Shown here piece by piece: positions 17,113-23,837 of a DNA stretch of 51,495 nt. Position 1 is the first letter of the stretch, and every line of letters begins with the position of its first letter. Made by a program: the position numbers and the translations under genes. Location of the stretch: NCBI GenBank assembly GCA_002320605.1, contig DCKG01000015.1:1-51495 (forward strand), written 5' to 3'. The stretch comes from Bacteroidales bacterium UBA1680 (lineage in GTDB: Bacteria > Bacteroidota > Bacteroidia > Bacteroidales > UBA932). The notes under the pieces were generated by a model. It did not search any database. It worked only from the letters and a program-made list of their open reading frames with translations, and was not told where the DNA came from.

Positions 17113-17138
17113 CCGTCATTCTGAACTTGATTCAGGAT
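17113..17138. repeat. Short REP-like intergenic element with CTGAA/TTCAG hairpin
   Basis: Between two convergent genes lies CCGTCATT followed by CTGAA-CTTGA-TTCAG (17121-17135), a 5-bp stem with a 5-nt loop, then GAT. Very similar strings are familiar to me as dispersed intergenic sequences in other bacterial genomes. Only this copy is present in the window, so calling it a repeat rests on that memory. It may also serve as a weak bidirectional terminator. Confidence 0.35.
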
Positions 17139-17149
17139 ATAGTCTTCAA

Positions 17150-17683
17150 CTAACAGTGGAAGACCCCGTCTATGGGAATGTCCCAAGGGTCGGCTGGAAT
17201 GGAATCGACGATCTGCTGCGGGTATGCGATGCCCCAGACCGGGCAACTGACATTATGCAGGAAGCGGTCGTAGAAGCCCTTGCCTCTGCCAAGACGAACA
17301 CCGGATTCCGTGAAGGCTAAGCCGGGGACAATGACAAGATCCAGGAGCGATGGGTCGCGAAGCAATGCAGCATTCTCAGCAGGTTCCAATATTCCGAAAG
17401 CACCTGGAGTCACAGTGTCTGCTGAATATTCATAAACATCAATGTCATTGCCATTTACCTTCGGCACATAAAGTTTTTTCGAGGCATCGGCCAGCAGCAG
17501 GGAGGTGTCTAACTCATCGGCAAGGGACAAGAATGCCATGATTCGATTCGCAGACTTCCATTGAGGGCTGGACAGCACTTGATGGCATGTTTCCATGGAA
17601 TATTCATTTTTCTGCATTGGTGAAAGCGATTTTACCCTGGCCCTTATCTCTGCTCTGATGCCGCGTTTGTCGTTCTTGCTCAT
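17150..17683 (-). CDS. 5-formyltetrahydrofolate cyclo-ligase
   Basis: This 177-residue enzyme converts 5-formyl-THF to 5,10-methenyl-THF using ATP, feeding the one-carbon pool in the cytoplasm. Family signs are the N-terminal helix MSKNDKRGIRAEIRARVKSL, the central DLVIVPGLAFTESGVRLG, and the nucleotide/folate loop GRGKGFYDRFL, followed by a short C-terminal strand region (WGIAYPQQIVDSIPADPWD). The ATG at 17683 is used; the codon two positions upstream is TTG. It converges with the transglycosylase gene and diverges from the MATE gene 67 bp away. No TAnnTTTG box was found upstream. Confidence 0.92.
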   Translation of the reverse strand: MSKNDKRGIRAEIRARVKSLSPMQKNEYSMETCHQVLSSPQWKSANRIMAFLSLADELDTSLLLADASKKLYVPKVNGNDIDVYEYSADTVTPGAFGILEPAENAALLRDPSLLDLVIVPGLAFTESGVRLGRGKGFYDRFLHNVSCPVWGIAYPQQIVDSIPADPWDIPIDGVFHC

Positions 17684-17734
17684 TCTCAAATTGTTTTAGT
17701 ATCGAAAATCTAATCTAAGATATCATATATTTTG

Positions 17735-17742
17735 TAATTTTG
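17735..17742 (+). promoter_or_regulatory. -7 box for the MATE gene
   Basis: TAATTTTG ends 8 nt before the MATE ATG at 17751, which again predicts a very short leader. Confidence 0.45.
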
Positions 17743-17750
17743 CTGCCAAA

Positions 17751-19109
17751 ATGAATAAAAGTAATCAGATAGACATGTTGAACGGCCCTCTGATGGGGAA
17801 GCTGGTTCGGTTCGCCATACCATTCGCGGCGAGCAGCATTCTTCAGCAGCTGTTCAACTCCGTGGATATAGCGGTAGTCGGTAATTTCGCAAGCAGTCAT
17901 GCACTTGCGGCAGTTGGAGCGAATGGCCCTGTCATTGCCCTCTTGCTGAATTTCTTCATCGGTATTTCACTGGGAACGAACGTCATAATTGCGAATCACA
18001 TAGGTCAGAAAAATGAGGAAGGCATACGTGAGGCTGTGTCGACATCCTCCGTAATAGCTCTCGTGGCTGGATTCCTCCTAATGATCGTCGGTCTCTTGGT
18101 AGCTTCGCCTCTCTTGAAATTAATGAATACGCCAGCTGACGTGCTGGACCAGGCGACTCTTTACCTAAGAATAGTGCTTCTAGGAGCGCCTGCCATATTA
18201 ATATATAATTTCGGCGCCGCCATTCTTCGAAGCAAAGGTGACACGAAGCGTCCACTGTACATCCTCATCATCGCAGGCATCCTGAATACCATTTTGAACC
18301 TCGTTCTGGTGATTGTTTTCGACATGGCTGTGGCGGGAGTAGCCGTTGCTACGACAGTTTCCAATTTCGTCAGCGCCGGAATTATCGTCTGGGTACTGAC
18401 CCGCGAAGAGGGACCGTTCAAGCTGAAGATAAAAGGCATGAAATCATATTCACGGTCACTTTCAAGAATATTGAATGTCGGCCTTCCTGCAGGCTTCCAG
18501 AATATGCTCTTCGCTATTTCCAACGTCTTCGTGCAGTCCGCCATCAATTCATACGGAGCTCTTGCAGTGGCAGGAAACGCCGCGGCGCTGAACTATGAAT
18601 TCTTCTCTTATTTCTTCGTGTCAGCGTTCGATGCTGCCGCAGTGACATTCGTAGGGCAGAATTATGGAGCAGGGAAGGTGGACAGGTGCAAGAACGTGTT
18701 CAAGATCTGCATGGTGCTCAGCGTGATAGTTTCCAGCCTTTTCTCGGCCATCATCCTTCTGAACGGCAAGGCATGCATGAGGGTCTTCACATCTGACCCG
18801 CAAGTAATCAGCTTCGGAATAGAGAGGCTGAAATATGCCACTCTGTGGATGGGTCTGGCATGTAGTTATGAAATAGCCGGATCTTGCATGAGAGGATTCG
18901 GCTATTCGCTGCAGCCTGCCATACTGACAATATTCGGCACCTGCGTATTACGAATAGTTTGGATTTATGCCGTAAGCCCCATCTGGCCGGGGCTAGGGCA
19001 TTTGCTATTTGCATATCCTGTCTCTTGGGTGCTTACTGGCACGATGGTTCTCATTTCTTATCGCATCGCCAGCAGGAAAGCCTTTGCCCTCGTTTCAAAG
19101 ACAGAATAA
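17751..19109 (+). CDS. MATE family efflux transporter
   Basis: This is a 452-residue inner-membrane protein with about 12 hydrophobic helices in two similar halves, the MATE architecture for Na+- or H+-driven export of cationic compounds. Typical signs are GPLMGKLVRFAIPFAASSILQ at the N-terminus, FNSVDIAVVGNF, the loop TPADVL after the third helix, and in the second half VGLPAGFQNMLFAISNVFVQ and AAAVTFVGQNYGAGK. Length is normal and the frame intact. It is monocistronic, and a hairpin that terminates the convergent asd gene starts directly after its stop. The substrate cannot be predicted. Confidence 0.93.
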   Translation: MNKSNQIDMLNGPLMGKLVRFAIPFAASSILQQLFNSVDIAVVGNFASSHALAAVGANGPVIALLLNFFIGISLGTNVIIANHIGQKNEEGIREAVSTSSVIALVAGFLLMIVGLLVASPLLKLMNTPADVLDQATLYLRIVLLGAPAILIYNFGAAILRSKGDTKRPLYILIIAGILNTILNLVLVIVFDMAVAGVAVATTVSNFVSAGIIVWVLTREEGPFKLKIKGMKSYSRSLSRILNVGLPAGFQNMLFAISNVFVQSAINSYGALAVAGNAAALNYEFFSYFFVSAFDAAAVTFVGQNYGAGKVDRCKNVFKICMVLSVIVSSLFSAIILLNGKACMRVFTSDPQVISFGIERLKYATLWMGLACSYEIAGSCMRGFGYSLQPAILTIFGTCVLRIVWIYAVSPIWPGLGHLLFAYPVSWVLTGTMVLISYRIASRKAFALVSKTE

Positions 19110-19132
19110 AAAAAGCGGCAATGACTGCCGCT
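19107..19132 (-). terminator. Intrinsic terminator of asd
   Basis: AGCGGCA (19114-19120) and TGCCGCT (19126-19132) form a perfect 7-bp stem with loop ATGAC. The A-run 19108-19114 becomes a T-run on the minus strand, which makes this a rho-independent terminator for the asd transcript. The plus strand has no T-run after the hairpin, so the MATE transcript is probably not terminated efficiently here. Confidence 0.8.
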
Positions 19133-19157
19133 CATGAATATTTTCGCATTATATTCA

Positions 19158-20168
19158 TTACAGAGCATTTTTGCTAATCATGTATTCTGCGATCTGGACT
19201 GCATTCAGGGCTGCGCCCTTGCGAATCTGATCGCCAGTGAGCCACAGAGTGCAAGAATTGTCATCTGTCAAGTCCTTACGGATTCTGCCGACATAAACAT
19301 CGTCTTTCCCGGCGCTTTCCAGAGGAGTAGGGTAGACATAGTTCTGAGGATCGTCCTTTACTGTGACTCCAGGGGCCGCTTCGAGGGCTTTTCTTATCTC
19401 GTCGACTTCCAGAGGCCTTTCAGTTTGGAACCAAACGCTCTCCGAATGGCTTCTTAATGAAGAAACCCTCACGCAAGTTGCGCTGGTTCTGACGTTAGAA
19501 TGCATGATTTTCCGAGTCTCATGGAACATTTTCATCTCCTCCTTCGTGTAGTCGTTCGGCATCATCTTGTCTATCTGAGGAATGACGTTGTAAGCAAGCT
19601 GGCAAGGGAATTTGCTTACATGTTCAGTCTTGCCAGTCTCCACGATGTCTTTATATTGCTGCTGAAGTTCCTGCATTGCCTGAGCTCCAGCACCACTAGC
19701 GCTCTGGTATGACGAAATGTGAACTTTTGAAATGCGACTCAGGTCATCGATTGGTTTCAGGACTACTACCATGAGTATGGTCGTGCAATTAGGGTTCGCT
19801 ATAATGTTCCTAGGGTGATTCAATGCATCTTCTGGATTAACCTCAGGCACCACCAGAGGCACGTCTGCGTCCATTCTGAATGCACTGCTGTTGTCTATCA
19901 TCACCGTGCCAAATTTAGTAACAGTGTCTGCATATTCAAGGGAAGTGCTTGCGCCTGCGGAAGCAAATGCGACGTTGATTCCTTTGAAATCGTCGTTGTG
20001 CTGCAGTTGCTTGACGATGATGTCCTTGCCTTTAAATGAATATGTCCTTCCGGCGGATCGTTCGGACCCGAAGAGAACCAGTTCGTCACACGGAAAATTC
20101 CTTTCTTCCAGGATGCGCAGGAACTCTTGTCCCACTGCGCCACTTGCGCCAATGATTGCTGCTTTCAT
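19158..20168 (-). CDS. asd: Aspartate-semialdehyde dehydrogenase
   Basis: This 336-residue enzyme reduces aspartyl-phosphate to aspartate semialdehyde with NADPH, the branch point to lysine/diaminopimelate, threonine and methionine. The N-terminal Rossmann motif GASGAVGQEF (7-16), SAFRMDADVPLVVPEVN, and the active-site Cys128 in NPNCTT are all present, as is the dimerisation/substrate region with SSYQSASGAGAQAM. Length is normal. It is a single gene with a TAACTTTG -7 box (20212-20219), a stem-loop at the 5' end of its leader (20186-20211) and a clear terminator (19107-19132), so its transcript is well delimited. Confidence 0.95.
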   Translation of the reverse strand: MKAAIIGASGAVGQEFLRILEERNFPCDELVLFGSERSAGRTYSFKGKDIIVKQLQHNDDFKGINVAFASAGASTSLEYADTVTKFGTVMIDNSSAFRMDADVPLVVPEVNPEDALNHPRNIIANPNCTTILMVVVLKPIDDLSRISKVHISSYQSASGAGAQAMQELQQQYKDIVETGKTEHVSKFPCQLAYNVIPQIDKMMPNDYTKEEMKMFHETRKIMHSNVRTSATCVRVSSLRSHSESVWFQTERPLEVDEIRKALEAAPGVTVKDDPQNYVYPTPLESAGKDDVYVGRIRKDLTDDNSCTLWLTGDQIRKGAALNAVQIAEYMISKNAL

Positions 20169-20185
20169 AATACGAAATAATTGTT

Positions 20186-20211
20186 AAGTCCGGACTTTTT
20201 CTGTCCGACTT
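20186..20211 (-). promoter_or_regulatory. Stem-loop at the 5' end of the asd transcript
   Basis: On the minus strand AAGTCGGAC, loop AGAAAAA and GTCCGGACTT form a 9-bp stem with one bulged G. It begins immediately after the -7 box, so it would be either the first structure of the mRNA or an operator across the start site. The spacing of about 17 nt to the ATG leaves the start codon free. Confidence 0.5.
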
Positions 20212-20219
20212 CAAAGTTA
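20212..20219 (-). promoter_or_regulatory. -7 box for asd
   Basis: On the minus strand this reads TAACTTTG, matching TAnnTTTG. It lies 14 bp from the oppositely facing upp box at 20234-20241, so the two promoters overlap. Confidence 0.5.
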
Positions 20220-20233
20220 TGCAAAAAAATGCT

Positions 20234-20241
20234 TAAATTTG
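20234..20241 (+). promoter_or_regulatory. -7 box for upp
   Basis: TAAATTTG lies 18 nt before the upp ATG at 20260. Confidence 0.5.
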
Positions 20242-20259
20242 ACAAATCTTTCAATTACA

Positions 20260-20889
20260 ATGACCCAATTACATGTTATTAACCACCCGATGATTCAGCA
20301 TAAGCTGACCATTATGAGGAAAAAGGAAACAGGATCCAAGGACTTCAGGCAGCTGCTGGACGAGATTTCAATGCTAATGGGCTACGAGGTGACTCGCGAT
20401 CTCCCACTGGAAGATGTCGAAATAGAGACACCTGTCAGCAAGATGACGGGTAAGGAAATTTCTGGCCGAAAGCTAGCCATAGTGCCTATACTTAGGGCAG
20501 GCCTAGGAATGATGACAGGGCTGCAGACCTTGGTTCCGGTCGCAAAAGTCGGCCACATAGGGCTTTACAGAGATGAGAAAACGCACAATCCGGTGGTATA
20601 TTACTGCAAACTTCCTCTTGACATTCAGGAAAGACTCGTGATAGTCACTGATCCCATGCTCGCCACAGGAGGAAGTTCATGCGACGCAATCAGGATGCTG
20701 AAGGAGAGGGGATGCAGAAACATCCGCCTGATGTGTCTGGTAGGTGCCCCGGAGGGAATAGAAAGAGTGCAGAAAGAACATCCAGATGTGGACATATATC
20801 TTGCGGCAGTAGACGATCATCTAAATGAAAACGCCTACATCGTGCCAGGTCTGGGTGATGCAGGCGATAGAATATTCGGAACTAAATAA
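20260..20889 (+). CDS. upp: Uracil phosphoribosyltransferase
   Basis: This 209-residue cytoplasmic salvage enzyme makes UMP from uracil and PRPP. The ATG at 20260 (MTQLHVINHP) is chosen because the upstream TTG at 20239 lies inside the -7 box. UPRTase hallmarks are HPMIQHKLTIMR, VPILRAGLGM (flexible loop region), HIGLYRDEKTHNPVVYYCKLP, the PRPP-binding VTDPMLATGGSS, and the uracil-binding YIVPGLGDAGDRIFGT at the C-terminus. It is a single gene divergent from asd. Its stop is 7 bp from the end of the convergent phosphodiesterase-like gene. Confidence 0.96.
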   Translation: MTQLHVINHPMIQHKLTIMRKKETGSKDFRQLLDEISMLMGYEVTRDLPLEDVEIETPVSKMTGKEISGRKLAIVPILRAGLGMMTGLQTLVPVAKVGHIGLYRDEKTHNPVVYYCKLPLDIQERLVIVTDPMLATGGSSCDAIRMLKERGCRNIRLMCLVGAPEGIERVQKEHPDVDIYLAAVDDHLNENAYIVPGLGDAGDRIFGTK

Positions 20890-20895
20890 ATCCCC

Positions 20896-21825
20896 CTATT
20901 TCTTAAAGGCTTCCATCATCGGTCTTCCTCTCCAGTCTTCTGGAATCTGGAGGCCGAGAGCGTAAGCTATCGTAGCAGGCACGTCATACTGCATCATGAA
21001 TCTCTCGAACTGGCCTTTATTCGAGATGTTTTTCCCGCAAATGACGAACGGAGTCTCAAGTTCCTCAAGAGTCAGATTACCATGACCATGACCTTTCCCT
21101 CCATGATCTGAGGTAATGATAATTATCGTGTCATCGTAAATCCCAGCATCTTTCAGGGCATTGACTATCATGGCAATCGCATTGTCAGTATGCTTCAGGC
21201 ACTCGTCGTAGTCTTTTGATTCCCAGCCGTATACGTGTCCGGTATGGTCTACGTTGCCGATATAGAATGTGTAGAAAGCTGGCTTCTGGCTTTTGATGTC
21301 TGACACAGCTACCTCTGTGTATTTCTCTATATCGGAATAATTCTCTACTTCGTGGAATAGCTTGTGAAAAGTCGTGGCTGCAGTATCGCAGACGTAACCT
21401 ATCCCGTCCCAGTCATAAACGCAGCCAGAAACTGCATCGGGGCGCTGCTGCTTCAAAAGCGAGTAAATGGTGACAGGCATGCCATTTTCCTGAACCGAAT
21501 AAGCAGGAATTACTGGTTTTGCGGAATTCCAGGCATTGTAGCAATGCATTTCGGTAGGAACGCCCATGAATATGCTAGCCCAGTTGATGGCAGAAGCCGA
21601 AGGCATCACGGAACGTTTAGTGAAGGTGTAGCACCCGTCATCCATCAAAGATTTAACCGTCGGCATGAGATCCATGTCATCTTTAACCTGATTTGATCCC
21701 CATCCGTCAAGGCCGATGAAAACAACGTGTCCAGCTAACGGCTTCTGTGACTTTTTGCGGGCAACAACATCGTTGCAAGGGAGCAGCAGAGCAATAGCTG
21801 CAAGAATGAGAAATATTTTCTTCAT
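20896..21825 (-). CDS. Exported alkaline-phosphatase-superfamily phosphodiesterase/pyrophosphatase
   Basis: This is a 309-residue protein of the type I phosphodiesterase/nucleotide pyrophosphatase branch. It has a signal peptide (about 1-22), so it is periplasmic. Two-metal-site residues are visible: Asp40 in FIGLDGWG, a nucleophile Ser in MPSASAINWASI (Ser76 or Ser78, where many relatives have Thr), Asp193/His197 in NVDHTGH, Asp240-His241 in TSDHGG, and His246/248 in GKGHGHG. The natural substrate could be a phosphodiester, pyrophosphate or sulfate ester of a sugar or nucleotide. It is the third gene of a unit with the exported isomerase-like gene (10 bp upstream) and the DUF21/CBS gene. Confidence 0.85.
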   Translation of the reverse strand: MKKIFLILAAIALLLPCNDVVARKKSQKPLAGHVVFIGLDGWGSNQVKDDMDLMPTVKSLMDDGCYTFTKRSVMPSASAINWASIFMGVPTEMHCYNAWNSAKPVIPAYSVQENGMPVTIYSLLKQQRPDAVSGCVYDWDGIGYVCDTAATTFHKLFHEVENYSDIEKYTEVAVSDIKSQKPAFYTFYIGNVDHTGHVYGWESKDYDECLKHTDNAIAMIVNALKDAGIYDDTIIIITSDHGGKGHGHGNLTLEELETPFVICGKNISNKGQFERFMMQYDVPATIAYALGLQIPEDWRGRPMMEAFKK

Positions 21826-21835
21826 ACTATAATTA

Positions 21836-22654
21836 TTAATATATCACATCACATACGCCACGTAAGTAGCCGAGTGATTCGGCGACGCTTACGGTAGGGT
21901 TCTTGTCGCTATTCTTTTCCATCTCTATGGACACGACGCCTTGGTAATTCACCTTCTTGAGAGCCTTCACGATTGCCACGAAGTCCATCTGGCCGCGACC
22001 CATTTCCCAGGTGTGTCCCGCCTTAGACGCAGCAGTCTCATCCTTGATGTGAATGTCGTAAATCCACTTGTGGTACTTGCGTATCTCTTTGGCTATGTCG
22101 TTTCCAGACCTGAATGAGTGGCCGAGATCCAGGCAGGCTCCAACTCCAAGGTTCGGATTCTTGACAAGCTCCATTATCTTGTAAATGTCAGGGAATGCTG
22201 CTCCGTCTGGTCCGTGAGTGTGGATGGCAACGCGAATTCCCGTATCGTGCACCTTCTGAATCACGTAATCTATCAGCTCATAGTTAGGGACGCCGATGAA
22301 CATCTTCGCGCCATAGCGAGCGGCATAGTCGAAAGTCTTGTCTACATCTTCCTTGGAGCGCATGTAGATTGGCCCAAGGATGTAGCCTTCAACTCCGTAG
22401 CTAGCACATTTAGCCCTGAAGGCATCCATCTGCTCCTTAGTGGAGTTTAATGGCAGCCAAAAGTCTTTGACTGACAAATACTTGACTCCCATGCTCTGGA
22501 GGTAAGCAAGAGTCTCGTCAATGTTGAATTTGCGATAAGTGTAACCTGCGACGCCAATCTTCAAGTTGTCGGATTGGTGGCTTTTCCATGTCTCCTGTGC
22601 GCTTATTGGAAGCACGCAAAGAGAGGCGATGATGAAAATTAAAATCTTCTTCAT
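21836..22654 (-). CDS. Exported TIM-barrel protein, sugar phosphate isomerase/epimerase family
   Basis: The start at 22654 gives signal peptide MKKILIFIIASLCVLPISAQ; longer frames upstream read into the neighbouring gene. The product is 272 residues. The mature part is a xylose-isomerase-like/AP-endonuclease-2 TIM barrel (IGVAGYTYRKFNIDETLAYL, GVKYLSVKDFWLPL, RVAIHTHGPDG, ACLDLGHSF, IYDIHIKDET, GVVSIEME) with metal-ligand candidates His in HTHG, Asp/His in LDLGH, His in IHIKD and Glu in SIEME. Exported members in Bacteroidota are usually annotated as isomerases. Some relatives act in 3-keto-glycoside breakdown, so a lyase or epimerase acting on an oxidised sugar in the periplasm is possible. 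It lies 13 bp after the DUF21 gene. Confidence 0.82.
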   Translation of the reverse strand: MKKILIFIIASLCVLPISAQETWKSHQSDNLKIGVAGYTYRKFNIDETLAYLQSMGVKYLSVKDFWLPLNSTKEQMDAFRAKCASYGVEGYILGPIYMRSKEDVDKTFDYAARYGAKMFIGVPNYELIDYVIQKVHDTGIRVAIHTHGPDGAAFPDIYKIMELVKNPNLGVGACLDLGHSFRSGNDIAKEIRKYHKWIYDIHIKDETAASKAGHTWEMGRGQMDFVAIVKALKKVNYQGVVSIEMEKNSDKNPTVSVAESLGYLRGVCDVIY

Positions 22655-22667
22655 GATAGAGAAATCA

Positions 22668-23753
22668 TTATGATTGTTCTTTTTCCTGACTGCTTTCTTC
22701 TTCCTTAGGCAGCACGATAGGGCGGAAGCGCTTTTGACGGCGTTCCCAGCGTTCCCGTGCGAACTGCTGCATGTCAGTGGCTTGGTCGTTCTCGTCGATG
22801 ATTTCAAGGCCCAAAATTGTTTCTATTATGTCTTCGAGAGTGATTATGCCTTGGAATGCGCCATAGTCATCGATTATCAAGGATATCTGCTCATGTTTCT
22901 TGAGCAGTTCTTCCCAGATGACATCCAGGGTGTCTTCCTCTCGGAAGAACGATATTGGCCGCTTCAAGTCTTTCAGTCTCTTGTCGAACTCGTCGTCTGC
23001 TAGCCCCTCAAGGGCATCGCTGAGCAATATGTAGCCCGTGATGAATTCTGGAGAGTCGTTGTAGACTGGTATCCTCGAGAAATGGAGGTAAGTGTCGTTT
23101 TTGTAGAAGTTTTTCAAGGTCATGTTCTCTTGGGCCGTCATGCAGACTATTCTAGGAGTCATTGCGTCTGCGGCAGAAACGGTATCCAGCTTCATGATAT
23201 TCTGAATAACCTTATTCTCGCCTTGGTCAATGACTCCTTCTTGCGCTCCTATATTGGCCATCGCTGTCACTTCCTCGCGGCTTACGGTGGCTTCATCGTC
23301 GTCCGGCGTAAGCCATTTAGTAATGAGTTTTATGAGCAGGACGAATGGGAACAACAGTACGATCATGAAGCTTATGCAACCTGTGGCAAAGCCCATGAGA
23401 TTCTTCCAGTATGAAGTGCCAATGGTCTTAGGGACGATCTCGGAGAATATTAGGATGAGCAGGGTAGTGATTGCGGAAATTACTCCGAACCCAGTGCTTC
23501 CAAAAATCTTTGTTGCCTGCATGCCGACTCCTGCCGCACCGAAAGTGTTGGCAATTGTGTTCAGAGAGAGAATGGCAGCCAGGGCTTTGTCCGGGTCGGT
23601 TTTATATTTGTAGAATTTATTGGCAGGCTTGTATCCTTGCTCCTTTTTCATCGTAACGAATGAAAGCGGAGTGGACATCAGCACGGATTCCAGGATGGAA
23701 CATAAAAAAGAGATCAGAAGAGTCCCAAGCAGGAATAATATGAGAAGAAGCAT
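22668..23753 (-). CDS. DUF21/CNNM-type membrane protein with CBS pair
   Basis: This 361-residue protein of the CNNM/CorC (hemolysin-related) family is linked to Mg2+/Co2+ transport or its control. The N-terminal DUF21 domain (about 1-170) carries four hydrophobic stretches and the conserved SEIVPKTIG. A linker (REEVTAMANIGAQEGVIDQGE) leads to a CBS pair (about 195-325: DAMTPRIVCM, HFSRIPVYNDSPEFITGYIL, LIIDDYGAFQGIITLEDIIE). The usual C-terminal CorC_HlyC transporter-associated domain is missing; the protein ends in a short charged tail. A TATATTTG box at 23779-23786 precedes it. It leads the three-gene unit with the isomerase-like and phosphodiesterase-like genes. Confidence 0.9.
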   Translation of the reverse strand: MLLLILFLLGTLLISFLCSILESVLMSTPLSFVTMKKEQGYKPANKFYKYKTDPDKALAAILSLNTIANTFGAAGVGMQATKIFGSTGFGVISAITTLLILIFSEIVPKTIGTSYWKNLMGFATGCISFMIVLLFPFVLLIKLITKWLTPDDDEATVSREEVTAMANIGAQEGVIDQGENKVIQNIMKLDTVSAADAMTPRIVCMTAQENMTLKNFYKNDTYLHFSRIPVYNDSPEFITGYILLSDALEGLADDEFDKRLKDLKRPISFFREEDTLDVIWEELLKKHEQISLIIDDYGAFQGIITLEDIIETILGLEIIDENDQATDMQQFARERWERRQKRFRPIVLPKEEESSQEKEQS

Positions 23754-23778
23754 AACCGGTCCCTGATTTTATTTGATG

Positions 23779-23786
23779 CAAATATA
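23779..23786 (-). promoter_or_regulatory. -7 box for the DUF21 operon
   Basis: On the minus strand this reads TATATTTG. An imperfect box for the divergent GH78 gene (TATATTCG, 23809-23816) faces the other way 22 bp further on. Confidence 0.45.
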
Positions 23787-23837
23787 ATATAATTGGCATA
23801 AAAATCATTATATTCGCACTCATACATAACACTACAC

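Noticed and set aside
22655..22807. 51-residue N-terminal extension of the TIM-barrel protein
   Set aside because: The extension overlaps the DUF21 gene in another frame and would place the clear signal peptide internally.
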